A stretch of DNA of 64,000 nt, taken from contig JAKOGI010000816.1 in the NCBI GenBank assembly GCA_029747015.1, forward strand, positions 211,001 through 275,000, given 5' to 3'. Source of the stretch: Carnegiea gigantea. Taxonomy: Eukaryota; Streptophyta; Magnoliopsida; Caryophyllales; Cactaceae. This document shows, one piece after another, positions 1 through 12,889 of the stretch. Both the position numbers and the translations under genes were made by a program. The notes under the pieces were generated by a model. It had not been told where the DNA came from. It worked only from the letters and a program-made list of their open reading frames with translations, and made no database searches. Within the stretch, counting starts at the first letter, position 1; every line of letters begins with the position of its first letter.

Positions 1-1497
1 TGTGTTAAGATGATATATATGTTCTACACAACGATTCAAAATGTGGTCTTGATTGCGATTGCGATTTCGATCGCTATATAAAAAATTCGGTCTAATATGG
101 AAATTACGTTCTATATAACGGTTAAAACGCAGTTCGATCAACCAAGAAACCTTTTTGATGCGATCGTCTCGTCGCGGATCGACCACATTTTAAATCCATA
201 GTTCTACATGGCATCTGATCCGCTCCCCCCTCCCAACCTGAAAAAACCAAACCCCACCCCAAAAAAGGGGGACAAAAAAGGAGAGTCCTATTGTCCTAAC
301 ATGAAATTAGGTTCAATGTGTAGTTGTGTCACTTGTGTACCCCAATCCTAAGCAAAACATACGTACATTACGCCTTTGTCCTGATCTGACATGTTGGGCA
401 ATTGCATTAGAGGCCCACAAGGAAAGGGAGGCCCCAGCCCATTAAGTCATCATATAACTATATGAGGGTTAGGCGGCAAAGATAGACGAGTTTATCTAAA
501 ATTTTGCATATTGTGGAGGTCCTGATTAAGCTTAAAGGGATTCTGTACTGCATGGTTGTTAGATCACCAGTGTTCCATGAGGAAAATATTGGCCAAGTAA
601 AAATTGCAAGCCTAAAAAATGATAGTTTCCAAAATAAGGATGATATATTAAATGTGTGACTATAGTTTAAACAAGACGACGAATAAAGTTATAAGGTGGA
701 GTGGTCTCCATACAGAATAAGATGTGGAAAGCAACGCTCATATGGTTCTGATGTGTGAAGAGGAGGCTGCCAAACACATTGGCTTGGCAGTGTGAAAGGA
801 TTGGGATTTTGCATGATAAGAGAGGGAGAAGAATAACTTAGAATAATTGCAGCGAGGTTATCATATTGGATTTTGGTCACTTGCAACTTATCGAGGACAT
901 GCCCCTAGATAGAAGTTCTTGAAGGTCCAGTGTTAGGGTCAGTAACTTAGAGAATAACTCCATACACGTCGTTTTCCTTTAGGTTCTTGTATCCTGTTAC
1001 TTAGGTGTTTCTGGCAAACATGTAGGAGTTTTTCGTGTTATTTGCACAATTTTTACTCAAAATCTGATATTATTTGACCTAATTGTGGCATGAGTTGCGA
1101 TCGTGATGTTCCTTTCTTCATATGAGCTTAATGTAGGGTTTTTGTTACTTGTGTGTTTGCAGCTCATCACAGTCATTAATTTTTCATTAGTCCTTGAATT
1201 CAAATGTTTCTAAATTACTAGTATTGTTTGCTACTACTATTGCTGTCTTTTCTGCTTCTATTGTTGTGGGGTTTAGTATTCAAAATGTAGTAAAAATTAT
1301 TGTCTTGTTTCTGGAATTGGCTTCTGTGGTTCCAAGTGTAAGGCTGGCTATATTTAGCACACCATGCTGAGGTGATAAATGCTGTTTTTTTTGGGGGGGG
1401 GGGGGTGTAAGGAAGGAGGTGTTGGTGGCGTTCTTGTTGCAGTCATGTTTTCTCTCTTTCTTCTGGCGTTTCATTGATAAATGCTTAACTCTTGCAG
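1..1497. other. No gene recognised upstream of the PP2C remnant
   Basis: I see no convincing coding exon here. The stretch has short homopolymers, such as a G run near 1391-1402, and AT-rich intron-like sequence. It ends in a pyrimidine tract and an acceptor (ttgcag) at 1497 that opens the first recognisable PP2C exon. The 5' exons expected for this PP2C clade, which carry the first metal-binding Asp motifs, are not recognisable. They may lie outside the window or be lost. Confidence 0.5.
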
Positions 1498-4400
1498 AAT
1501 GGATGAGATGATGCGTGGACAAACAGGGTGGAGAGAATTGGCCATTCTGGTGATAAAATAAACAAATTCACTGGAATGACAGAAGGATTAATATGCTCAC
1601 CAAGGAGTGGTGATGGCAATCACCATGATGATAATTGGGCCTTTGAGGATGTGGGTTCTCATATTGGACTTTTAGCTCTAGTTTGATATAGTGTGCAGAC
1701 GTTAGTTTGCTTTGTTTTATATTCTGCTAATACCTGAATCGATCTCCTTTTTCTCCATTTAGAAAACATAGCCAGTATTGGGTGGTGAGTTGAAAACATA
1801 GGTTGCTCTCTGATCATACATTGACATGATTTCTGTCGGTTTAACCGTTTAATCTTGTTTGGCTCCTATAGGATCTGAAACAATAAAAAGGACAGCCCGG
1901 TGCACAAGCATCCCGCGTTCACGCCCGATCAATGTAGTTTAGAAAATGTTCTGCATGTTTCTTGGGTAATATACTAATATCTGTGCATTTCACTTTTTTT
2001 TTTTTGGTTTTGTTTCTCCAGTTGCGAGCTTCATTTGTTCGTTTTTTACCTTTCTGCTTTTATTGAATGTTGGTTCATAAACAGATCAATTATAGTCTTG
2101 TCACATTCTTTTTGTTTGTAATTTTATATTTGTTAATTGCTGAAATGGCATTCTTGGGCTACCTGAATGCCATATATGTTTGTTTTGTGATGTAGCAAAT
2201 TGTCTCTGGCAAATCACAGAGTTAGCATTGTGCAAATTTGGAAGCCTTTTTGGACAAAACAATACAATGAAGAAAAAGTATCCTAAATTTCCTGACATGC
2301 ACAGTACTAAGGTTCTAGGATCTGAGTGTCAAATCGTCCGGATGCACATCATACCATGCTGTATTGTTCTATAACTTTGTTTTAAAGTTTTTCGGCCTAC
2401 AAAGAATGCTTAGTATCAGATTATCACAATTTTCCTGAAATAATGCTCATGCAATTGGTTTTTTAACCAGGGGCCTCACTCTGATTTTGCTGGTCCAACT
2501 TCTGGAAGTACTGCTTGTGTTGCAGTTCTTAGGGGCAACCAACTTGTCGTTGCTAATGCTGGTGATTCTCGTTGTGTGATTTTGAGAAAGGGCCAGGTAT
2601 TTTGGATAATATGCCCATTTTATTTCGGCAGCTAAATGCAACTTAAAGTAACATGCATTTTGGGATCTTTAGTTGTATATAGTTATACTCAACTACCTCA
2701 AGTTCTGGAACCAAATCGTTTTGTACATGCAGGCTTATAACCTATCCAGAGCCCACAAACCTGAACTGGAGGCTGAAAGAGAACGGATATTAAAAGCTGG
2801 CGGGTTCATCCATGCTGGACGAGTAAATGGCACTCTAAATCTTGCAAGAGCTATAGGTTCTTAGCTTCTGCTTCTGGATCACGTCTTCTATGATTTTTTT
2901 TTTTTAATAAATAATCCTTTCATGGTAGTTTGAGAATTCAGATTGTACGTAGCTTTGATGTAGGTACTCTTAGAGAAATTCCTAGTTTCCCACAAAGGAT
3001 AGGGTTTTCTCACAGAATCTGCCCTTGGGCTCCCATAAACGAAAAGACTTCTATGCATTCAACTAACTCGATTTTAATTTTAATAATCATTCATAGTTTT
3101 GTATCACCCCTCACCCAAGGGGGTTCATGTAGCTAAAGACCAGTTAACTTCAGGAAACTGAAATATTTTTAAGGCTGGGGAAAAAAGGATAAAGGCATCT
3201 AACCTAAAATATTTCTAACATATTTGGAACTCAACCTTAGAAATACTTATTGATTATCTTTATCTTGGCAACTCTAAAATGTGCTATATTAAGTCCAAAA
3301 GCAATAAGAAACATATTAAATTGTAGAAACTTCTGAAAGTTGGAATGAATCTTGGCACTCCTATACTCAACTTCCTTTAATTCTTCTCTTGCATCAAGCT
3401 TACATGGTTTTCTTTTTGCGTAAAATGTTAGGAGGACTGTACTTGATTGCTCTGGCGTGCCCAGAATTCTGGGATACATAAGTAAAAGTTTCAATGAGTG
3501 TGCTATAGTTCACCATGGACAGGTGATATGGAATTCAAGTAGAACAAATTCCTGCCTGTTGAAAAGCAAATTGTAACAGCAAACCTGACATAAATACGGT
3601 TGGTATCATGGTCTTTGGGATGTTCGCTTGCACGGCTTTTTTTTAAAGTAAAATTAATATCTGCGTTATATGATTAATTTCTTGGTGGCAATGTACATAT
3701 CTTTGGCGCATAATGTCCGCTTCATTTATTAGCTTTCTGACATGTCAGTTTCAACCCCCCTTTTATTTCCCTGATTTCTTTAATAGGTTGAACTTTGTGA
3801 AGATGACGATTTTATTGTGCTAGCCTGTGATGGCGTATGGTAAGTGCTTCAGGCCTTCCCTTAGTATCCACAGGAGTGTAGTTTCAGGATAATCGATTTT
3901 GACGACACGTGCGGTTATATATATTGACTTCTGTGTGCCTTGTTTTGTCCAAACGTTGTTTTGTCTTGATTGCTGAATGCTTATCCTGTTTTCAATGTGT
4001 TTTTTTTTCCCCCTCGCATTTGGTTTATGTGCATTATGTGTTCTTCAAGCTTGTTTTTCTCAGAAAATTTGAAAATGTTGGGTGCTTATGTCAACATGCT
4101 TTGAGATAAAAACTCTCCACTTTATGCATGAGACTGTCCAAGAGGTTTTGATTGGTTATGACTTATGGTCATTGCTCTTTTTTCTTTTGATCTTGGAATG
4201 TATGATAATTTATTGTTCTGCATGGTTGGTTGGTCTTCTTCCTTGGCACTTTTGAAGTGTTTACTTCTGTGCCCTCCTTTTCCTTCAACTTATCGCAAGG
4301 ACTCGTTCTTCGGTTTGTTGATAGGGATTTCATGTCAAGCCAGCAGCTTGTTGACTTCGGTCATGAACAATTGAGCACAGTATGTGTGCAAACCCTTTTT

Positions 4401-6210
4401 CTGTTCCAAAATTTCAAGTAAGCTATGGGTTCTTAAAATTTCAACCCCACTTGCAGAGTAGTCTAACACCGAATGATATGCACTGCACCACTACGTAGTG
4501 CCTAGACGCAGAGAGTCCAGTGGTAGCTCTTTGTAGTCATTATTGTTTTCAAAATATCCTCCCTTGGAGCTCACAATAACAATTAATTCTCTTAAATGCC
4601 GATCGACATCACTTTGCTCGGGAGTCGGCAGTGGATTACCTCTCTCAGTTTACATCCAGTTTCATAGTTCCATTTAGTCAAATTTCCATTGTTATTAGTT
4701 TTTAACGACACATCAGCCTCTGCATCACGCCCACCCCCCTTTTTGTCTAGGCCAATGACCTCACCCATAGTGCCAACATCAGTTGCTCTATATTTAATTT
4801 TGAGCAGAACATCCAAATAGTCCTTGGTTAGCAGCACCGTAAAAGTGAAGATTTCTTGTCCTTCAATAAGCATCTTGTATTCCACAAAAGTAGGGGATGA
4901 CATAATTCTTACATGAAGGCCATCTTGTCCTAACTTTCAGGCAGTAAAATATATTTCAGGCATGGATGATTATCGTAATTTCTTGCCAAGATGTCATAGG
5001 ATTCCCATACTCGAAAATGTGCACTTTCCAAACCCAGAGAGCGGATGGAACTCAAGTGCTACTCATTGGAGCAAATTCTTTTTTCGGCATACCTGTTCCA
5101 GCTGATGTACATTGTACTATATTCTCATTAGATGATACACACTAGCAAACAGCCTTCCTGGTGCCATGTTGTGGTCCACTTCGTCCTCCCAACTCCCAAC
5201 CCTTCTTCCCCTGCAAACCCCAGATCTAAAGCCTTATTTGTTTCTTCAAAAATCCTCTCTCCCCTGCCTAGCAGCACACGCCCCCCCCCCCTGCGGGGTG
5301 GCCCAGGTGGCCTTCTTCCAAAACAAAAAGGAAAAAAAGAGACCGCCTCTTTGCAGGCAACCATACTAATGGCCTCCCGACCCTTCTGCCTTCATCAATC
5401 TTAGTTCTAAGTTCAAAGTCTAAGCCCTGATCTCCTCCCTTGGTTCATCCGACACTGCCTAAACCCACGGGCCTGATTTTCCCTTATTGGCGCATCACTA
5501 ACCATTGTCTAAGTGCATGTTGCCACTCTGTGCTTGAAACTGTCTCTGCTGGAATTTCTCTTATAAAGCAAAAGAGAAGAAAAAACAGTGGGATAGAAGG
5601 CATCAAATCAAGGGCCTGACAACAATAAAAAAAGGCAGAGTAAGCTGGAGAGAATTTTGGCGCTTGTGATGATGGAAGGGTGAGGGGGGGGGGGGGGAAT
5701 AACAATAGGTCAGGATTCTGGTTGAAAATGTTATAAATCAGGTGAGGAGTGCACCTTGTAACTTGTAAGGTAGTCCTGTGTCCACGGTTGAATTTGCCTG
5801 GGAGAAAGGTTTATTTTGGCAAGATTTATCTTAATTCAGAAAGCAGCCTACTGAAAGCACTGCTTATGATTTAACTGGTTTGAATGATGACATTTTGCAT
5901 CACTGTGTAGGAAACCGAGCTCTCAACAGTATGTGAGAGAGTACTTGACCGGTGTTTGGCTCCCTCCACTGCCGGGGGTGAAGGTTGCGACAACATGACC
6001 GTGATTTTAGTTCAATTCAAGAAACCCCTGCAGAATGGTGCTGTTTCTTCCGACCTAGAGCCATCACCCTCTATGAGTCTGAAATACCAACAGGTCCTTA
6101 AGAGAAACCCCAACAGGAACCAGAAGAACACACATAATCAGGCTAATGTAAAAAGTGTAACACTAAGGAAAGAATCTGTTATTTCATGGTTCTGGATCCC
6201 ATGGATTTGA
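1498..6210 (+). pseudogene. Protein phosphatase 2C pseudogene (PP2C60/PP2C21-like), exons preserved but broken
   Basis: Functional relatives are Mg/Mn-dependent Ser/Thr phosphatases. Seven exons can be read in order with clean GT..AG borders: 1498-1650 (RMDEMMRGQ), 2471-2596 ([21 protein letters not shown]), 2733-2856 ([25 protein letters not shown]), 3523-3598 (GDMEF), 3787-3839 (VELCEDDDFIVLACDGVW), 4325-4379 (MSSQQLVDF) and 5911-6210 ([27 protein letters not shown]). Three breaks are visible. A 1-base deletion in the first exon (ILGDK to IL/VIK-stop) stops the frame. In the fourth exon the codon after MEFK is TAG where the family has Gln, and one or two bases are missing near its end. LSRDHKP has also become LSRAHKP. 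The catalytic N-terminal exons are not seen. Phases still match between exons, so this is a decayed genomic copy and not a retrocopy. Confidence 0.85.
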
Positions 6211-6638
6211 TTTTTCAACTCATTCTGTAAATGGAGGTGTTATTCAACACAACCATGGGTGGAACCATTAGTCGAAAATGCTTATTTGCTTCGTTGCATA
6301 TTTGTGTTGTAAAAATATTGGAGCTTTTATAGGATGTACAGGGTATTTGTTCAGGCTTTGACAAATCTTGGACCACTTTAGTTAATGCTTCCTTTTCAGG
6401 GTTCCTTCTTGGTTGCTTTTGTTGTTCTTCTACCGGTGGCATAGTCCAAGAAAAATAGCTGCAAAATTTTATTGCTTGCCTTGATATTCACCATTTTTAA
6501 TTTCTTATCAGACTGTTAAAGCGTCCATCTCAACTATCTCTACTTCCAATACAAATGTAAACCATCAAGTCATCAACCTATTGGATTAATTTAACTTATT
6601 TTCATGCAATGGTTTTAATCAAGAACACCTAAAACATG
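6211..6638. other. 3' flank of the PP2C remnant, no gene seen
   Basis: AT-rich sequence downstream of the last PP2C exon, possibly former 3' UTR. No coding exon or clear repeat is recognised. Confidence 0.4.
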
Positions 6639-6924
6639 TGATGTAGGATGCTCTAAGAGCAATTTCCACACCTAGAAAATCACACAAGAACTTTCGAAAA
6701 CTCAATAATTCAATTCATTCAAGTGTGTCTTTCCCAATACACGAGAGAGTTTATATAGCAATCAATACAACTTATAAAAGGAATAGAAAATATATCCGAA
6801 GATTACGATAAGATTACGATAGCTAAAATAATCTAAGAGATAAGAAGATAAGATTTTATCCTAAAAGATAACTTATAAAGATAATAAATTATAAAAACCA
6901 ATATTAAGATATATATCCATATCA
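6639..6924 (-). mobile_element. Possible solo LTR (Copia-like) or other element with inverted ends
   Basis: Read on the minus strand, the segment starts TGATATGGAT and ends ATCCTACATCA. These are short imperfect inverted termini of the TG..CA type. Inside is a TATA-like CTATATAAAC followed by a region resembling an LTR leader (CTCTCGTGTATTGGG). This suggests a 286-bp solo LTR in reverse orientation just before a LINE. I do not see matching 5-bp target duplications (acatg against gtaaa), so the call is tentative. A MITE-type element is the alternative. Confidence 0.3.
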
Positions 6925-6977
6925 GTAAATTAATTTCAATAGATCCTCTCGTTGCCTGAAGCCAGACGCTGGAAGCC

Positions 6978-8018
6978 ATGGCGAAGGTGAAGAGAGGCCC
7001 ATCACGCAAGCATCGTACACCCCTGAATGGTGCTATCACACAGCAAACGCCTGAAGCCCAACAATCTCCGACCAACCCAACAGAGATGTCGACGGTAAGT
7101 ACCGGTGTGCAAACCCCGCCAGTCTCTATCGGTATGAACCTGAATGTCGAACCCAGTAGAACTAGGGCTCATGCGCAACGCCCCCTTCTCCCCGTCGACC
7201 CAATTCCCACTGGCACTCCAAATAACTCTGCGTCGTTTTGGGCCAATTTTGATATATCTAAGCTTCGAAATTATGGCCATAAGCTCAATTTCGTCCCTCC
7301 CCAGACTGAAGGTGCAGTCACTTATACGAAAATTGAGCCCGAGGATATTGAACCTGAGGTGAAATACTGGTTGTCAGCTGTGGCTTGCTATGTACTAGGG
7401 GCATCACCACCTCTTTCGATCCTAACTGGGTATATCAAACGCATATGGCACGACCTCCTGATTGATAGGATTGTAATGCTGAAAAATGGTGTTGTTCTTG
7501 TCCGGTTTGATTCGGTGGATACCAGAGATAAGGTGCCCCTGCAAAGCTGCTTCCAATTTGATAAAAAACCTTTCATCGTGAAGCCATGGCACAAGGATTT
7601 TCAGAAGGATAAGATCGAGCAAGTGCCATTGTGGGTTCAGCTTCCTGATTTAGAGCTCAAGTAATGGAGTGCAACAGCACTAAGCAAACTAGCTAGTTTG
7701 CTTGGCACCCCAATCATGGCAGATAAGAATACTCAAGAGATAAACAAAGTGCATTATGCGAGGGTCTTGATTGAGGTAAAAATCCAAGAGCAGGTATCTA
7801 AGCATATATATTTTGAAAATGAGAATGGCATTCTGATGCAACAAGAAGTGGTGTTTGAATGGGAACCCGTTAAGTTTGGGCAGTGTAAGGGCTTTGGCCA
7901 TGAAACGTCCAACTGCAGGAAGGGGGGTCATTGGGAATGGAGACCCAAAACCAACCCACCTCCGCCACCAGATCCTACACAGAGCAATGCAACAGAGGGC
8001 GCTGGGAATGAGGATTAA
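6978..8018 (+). mobile_element. LINE-1 copy 1, ORF1 (nucleic-acid-binding protein) with one in-frame stop
   Basis: First reading frame of a plant L1-type LINE. ORF1 proteins bind the element's RNA and accompany it to the nucleus. The frame opens at ATG 6978 and runs to a TAA at 7662-7664. It then continues in the same frame to 8018, so one nonsense change (probably a Tyr codon in LK-Y-WSATA) separates two halves. The second half ends in a CCHC zinc knuckle spaced x2-x4-x4. Its first Cys is now Phe (FGQCKGFGHETSNC), a TGT to TTT change. A proline-rich tail follows. ORF2 begins 173 bases downstream on the same strand. Confidence 0.8.
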
Positions 8019-8191
8019 AATACCTCAGCCTCATTCTGTTACCCTCATTGGCACCCCTGCTAACCCTGGCACTCCTACTAGTAACTCCTTTGCTGTGCTA
8101 GTTGGAAGCCCAACGATTGCACAACCTGTGAATGGGGGGCGTCTGGATGATGGTGATATAGATAGGCTGAAAACTCATATTTCCAGACCTC

Positions 8192-11100
8192 ATGGATAAC
8201 ATCATCAGCTGGAATGTTAGGGGTCTGAATGGCCCGAATAAGCGGAAGGGAGTTAAGACCTTCTGCACCCACAATAAAGCCGGTTTGGTTTGTATGATGG
8301 AGACCAAAGTTAGGAAGAAAATTTTCTCAAAGGTAGCAAGCCACTTTCATGAATGGGAGCATTTTGTGAACTAATGAAGCTCATGATAGAGGGAGAGTGT
8401 GGATCATGTGGCTAGCAAATGAGTTTCGAGTGAAGATCTTAGAATCCATGAGGCAGGCAATCCACTGTGAGGTGCACCATTTGTTCTCAAACAAACGGTT
8501 TGCACTCACGGCTGTTTATGACTCTAATGATGAAGAGGAACGACACGCCTTATGGCAATTTCTGACTACTTAATCCAACACCCGTTTCCCTTGGCTGATA
8601 CTGGGGGATTTCAACCATCCCCTCCAAATGGATGACAGAATAGGTGGCGTCCCAGTCACCTTACGGGAAACAGAAGACTTCCAAAAATGTGCTCAATCAG
8701 CGGGTTTCCAAGACATTGCATGGAAAGGTTGCCGGTACTCGTGGACAAACAAGCAAGAGTTTGGTCAGCGTATATTCTCCAGGATTGATTGCATCATGGC
8801 AAACTCTCAGTGGTTAACTGAGTTTCCAAACTCAGAGGTGATTTTTCATTCAGATGACATTTTTGACCATTATCTTGGGCTGTTAAAATTTTTTGAGATG
8901 CAGCAGGTTGGCAGTAAAGCCTTTCAATTCTTTGACATGTGGACTACTGACCCCCACTTTATAGAGATAGTCCAGGACATATGGAATCAACCTGTACAAG
9001 GGACTAAGATGTACTTTGTCTCCAAAAAATTGGAAAAGCTGCAGCCCCCTCTCAGGAAGCTCAACAGAGTTGTTTTCTGCGACGTGCAAGGCCAGTTAGC
9101 AGCAGCGCAACATCAGCTAAGTACCATTCTAATTAGCATTCAGCAACAACCTTCAAATGACGCATTGTATAAGAGGGAAATTGAAGCCAGGGAAAATGTT
9201 CACCTGTGGAATCAGAGACTCGAAAGTTTCTACATTCAGAAGTCTAAAGAAGAGTGGTTGAACCTTGATGATACAAATGAGAGATACTTCCATGATAGGC
9301 TCAAGCAGAGACACCATCAAAATCGAATTACTTCGTATCAATTGGACAACGGCCAGTGGACATTGGAATATGAGAAAGTTGTAGCACATTTTGTCTCATA
9401 TTATGAGGGGCTTCTAGGTACTCCTGCAGCTGCTTTTGAAAGTATTGATGACCACATCATTAACATGGGTCCACGGCTCTCAACTTCACAGCAGGTGGGC
9501 TTAATGCAACCTTTTACAGTTCAGGATGTGAAAAGAGTCCTTTTCTCTATCCCTGCACATAAAAGCCCTAGACCAGACGGGTTTAATAGTAGTTTTTTCA
9601 AACACTGCTGGCCTATTGTAGTTGAAGACACACGTCAAGCAATCCTGGAATTCTTCCAGACAGGCAAGCTACTTAGACAATGGAAGAGTACACGACTCTC
9701 CTTGATACCTAAGGGTGAAAACCCAGCCACAACAGCTGACTATAGACCCATAGCCTGCTGCAACATTCTATATAAATGCATCTCGAAACTACTCTGTGAG
9801 AGATTGAGATCTATCCTGCCTTACTTGGTAAGTGACAACCAGTCAGCCTTCATTGAGGGCCGCCTAATTAGACATAACATTATGATATGTCAAGACCTCA
9901 TACGACTCTATCAAAGGAAGAAGGTCTCTCCACGATGCTTACTCAAGATTGACCTTAAAAAAGCTTATGATTCCATCTCTTGGGACTTTATCGACCAACT
10001 GCTTAGGAAGCTCCACTTCCCAGACCCATTCAGAAAATGGATCATTACCATAGTCACTACCACTAGCTTTACCCTGAACTTGAATGGAAGCAACCATGGC
10101 CTCTTTCAAGGTGGGAAAGGCATTAGACAAGGAGATCCATTGTCCCCCCTAGTGTTTGTATTGGTGATGGAATACTTGACACGGTCGTTCAAGTATGCAG
10201 CAACTCACAAACCAGTGAAATTTCACCCATTATGTAGGGACTTGAAGTTACTCAACCTCTGTTTTGCAGATGATCTTATGATATTCTGCAAAGCACACAC
10301 CCCGACTGTCAGTATTTTGATGGATGCATTTAAGCATTTCAGCCGAGTCACTGGGTTGCAAGCCAATGCCAACAAATCGCATATATTCTTAGCTGGAGCT
10401 CAGGAACAGACATGTACTGAAATAGTCAATATTACAGGTTTTTGCATTGGCACATACCCAATCAAATACCTAGGTTTACCTCTCTCCCCAAGAAGATAGA
10501 CCAAAGCTGACTGTAGTCTTGTGATTGAAAAAATCACTAAAAGGATAAACTGCTGGACATCGAGGTCTCTGTCCAATGCTGGGAGATTACAGCTTATTAA
10601 CTCGGTTCTGTTCTCCATGCATGCATATTGGTCTTCCTTATTCCTCCTACCCAAAGGAGTGATCAGGAACATTGAAGGCATTTGCAGAAATTTCCTTTGG
10701 GGGCAAAAAGCTGATTATCAAAGAGCACCGCCAGTTGCATGGGACTTCATTTGCAAACCTAAACGAGCTGGGGGTCTGGGAATAATTAACTGTGAACGCT
10801 GGAATTATGCTGCAATAGCCAAGCACCTATGGTATATTGCTAAGGAGAAAGTATGCTTACGGGTTAAATGGGTGCATGGATTATACATACAACAACAGAA
10901 CATCTGGAATGTACCAATAAAGGAGAATACGTCATGGTACTGGAGAAAAATACTCAAAGTGCGAGAGAGGATGGCATCAGGATACAACCAGAATATCTGG
11001 CAAAGTTCCACCTTTGGTGATTACTCTATAGCTGTAAGTTATAAATGGCTGATGGGGCCGATGGATACTGCTCCCATCTCCAAAGTAGTGTGGTGCAAGT

Positions 11101-11438
11101 TTAATGTCCCAAGACATGCGTTGTGCCTATGGAGACTCTCCCTGAGAAGGCTGCCCACAAAGGATAGACTGGCCAGACGAGGGATGAGCTTAGAGAACAC
11201 GCAATGTGAACTATGTTATCACAATGAGGAGACTCACCGTCATATTTTCTTTGAATGTTCATACACTCAATGTGTCCTGCAAAATGTGTTCTGCTTCCTA
11301 AGGCTCTACACTAGCCTCTACAAGCTGGAAGACATCCTCTTAACACCAACGTACTGTCAGCTGAAACAGGTATGGCGTGTCTGCCTATCTGCCTTTAGTG
11401 TACTGCATTTGGTTAGAGATGAACTCCAGAGTTCATAA
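8192..11438 (+). mobile_element. LINE-1 copy 1, ORF2: endonuclease, reverse transcriptase, zf-RVT
   Basis: Second reading frame of the same LINE. It starts at ATG 8192 with an APE-type endonuclease opening (ISWNVRGLNG, then METK), with GDFN near 8608 and a DH motif (IFDHY) near 8860. The reverse transcriptase follows with PRPDGF, motif A (IDLKKAYD), motif B (GIRQGDPLSP) and motif C (FADD), so its catalytic residues are intact. A C-terminal zf-RVT region (VPRHALCLWRLSLRRLPTKD) carries a Cys/His cluster. Three breaks are seen: a frameshift around 8371-8379, TAA at 8571, and TAG at 10497 within an otherwise continuous frame. The tail near 11430 is also frame-shifted. One 623-residue stretch (8628-10499) is uninterrupted, which suggests a young insertion. 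It is not autonomous as read. Confidence 0.88.
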
Positions 11439-12013
11439 AAAAAGGGCAAAGTACTCCTCAGATGCTTACAGATCAATGCACAGCTCTGATTAAGCAGAGA
11501 TTGTCATGTTTGACTTAGTCTTAGTGGAGTGGTGATGGCAGATGCAAGAGATTTGCCTTCTACATTTTCGTTTTTCAGGTATCCATAAGTTACAAAAGTA
11601 GATGAGATCTATTACTTTTACAATTCACATATGCAAAAAATTCATTTACTATACTGATCTATCGAATCAACCACTAGTCCACCACAACATATAACTATCA
11701 GGGTATTTATTTTATTTGTAATATTGTCAAGGTACCTTCTCTCATTAATTTAAAAAGTGTTTAACTTATTTAAAACGCATTAATATTGTGTTTTTCAATA
11801 TTCCAATAATGTCATTTCTTGTACAAGGGTTCAATCCTAACAACAAAGCAAAGCAGGGGTCAAAGCCTATAGCATACATCCAAGAATATGTACTTCCGGA
11901 AGTCACGTAAGTGAAATGTATATTTATAACCGCTCATATTACAAATACACTTTGAAAAATGTATATATGTGTGGTAATGGGAGTACGTGCTCCCGGAGCA
12001 TGTAATAATTTGC
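11439..12013. other. LINE 3' tail and AT-rich spacer, no gene seen
   Basis: The LINE C-terminal coding tail decays within the first 100 bases. The rest is AT-rich with no coding exon. I could not locate an unambiguous poly(A) tail or target-site duplication for the LINE. Confidence 0.4.
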
Positions 12014-12786
12014 CAACAGGGGTAACGATGGCAAAAGGTTAGCGAAAACCCGTCCCTGTCGGGGCCGCGCATTGAAGTGGAGAAAAATCCTCGTCCCCAA
12101 CTGGGATGGCGACGGGAACGGGGTGGAAAATTTATCCCCGGGCGGGGATGGAGACATGGTCTGCCCCGTCCTCGTCCCCGTCCCATCTCCGTTTTCCCGT
12201 CAAGGATTTATCCCCATTCCCATTCCCATTCCCATTCCCATCCCCAATACCCCGATTGGGGAAAAATCTCCATCCCCGTCTCACTTTTAACTAAAATTAT
12301 GGACATTGTTATATTTTGTGGTGAAGGATTATTGAACTTTGGTTGTGTTTTAAGCTTTTAGTTTCTGAATTATGATTGTGTTGGACTTACTTAGACTTGG
12401 TTGAATTGTTTTGTGTAATTTCTGCATTGTTAGACTTATGTTGCATAACTTGTTAAACTTTAATTTGGTTCAAATTGTAAAATTTGATAAATTTTATTAT
12501 ACTTGTGTTGCATGGAGTTTAGAAGAGCTTGTTGTACAATTAATTGGGCTAGGGAGTAGGGTCTAGGAATGATGAACTGAGCTTTCATCCAAAACTTGCA
12601 ATATAACTATTATAAGGGAGGAAAAAAACAGTAGGAAAAAATTCCCGTTGACGTCCCATCGCGAATTAAATTCCCGTTAGAGATGAGGATGAGGAAATTT
12701 TTTCCTTGCAATGAAAAACGGAACGAGGAATCTAGCAGGGACGGGGAATATGCCCTGTCCCCCACCCACCCCGTTGCCATCCCTAA
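12014..12786. mobile_element. G/C-rich hAT-like nonautonomous element
   Basis: The left end reads AGGGGTAACGATGGCAA. The right end on the other strand reads AGGGATGGCAACGGGG. Both ends are followed by runs of GGGGACGGGG-type sequence. TIRs of the form CAGGGATGGCAAC with G-rich subterminal repeats resemble plant hAT (Ac-like) elements. The interior is AT-rich, with a cccatt microsatellite at about 12211-12246 and no transposase. No clean 8-bp target duplication was found, so the ends may have eroded. It lies immediately upstream of the STIC2-like gene. Confidence 0.4.
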
Positions 12787-12839
12787 GCCGGGGGGGTTCA
12801 ATTGGATATTTCTACTTTTAGGCCACCACGGGTTGTCCT

Positions 12840-12844
<5 letters not shown>

Positions 12845-12884
<40 letters not shown>
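12845..12884. repeat. (CT)n microsatellite in the 5' leader of the STIC2-like gene
   Basis: About 20 CT repeats ending a few bases before the ATG at 12889. Pyrimidine-rich CT tracts are common in plant 5' UTRs and core promoters. Confidence 0.9.

Positions 12885-12888
<4 letters not shown>

Positions 12889-12889
<1 letters not shown>

Noticed and set aside
5128..5404. Overlapping frames on both strands around 5.1-5.4 kb
   Set aside because: They lie inside the large last intron of the PP2C remnant, include homopolymer runs and show no protein family features.
11860..12361. Arg/Pro/Gly-rich frames near 12 kb
   Set aside because: They are translations of the G/C-rich termini and cccatt microsatellite of the hAT-like element.
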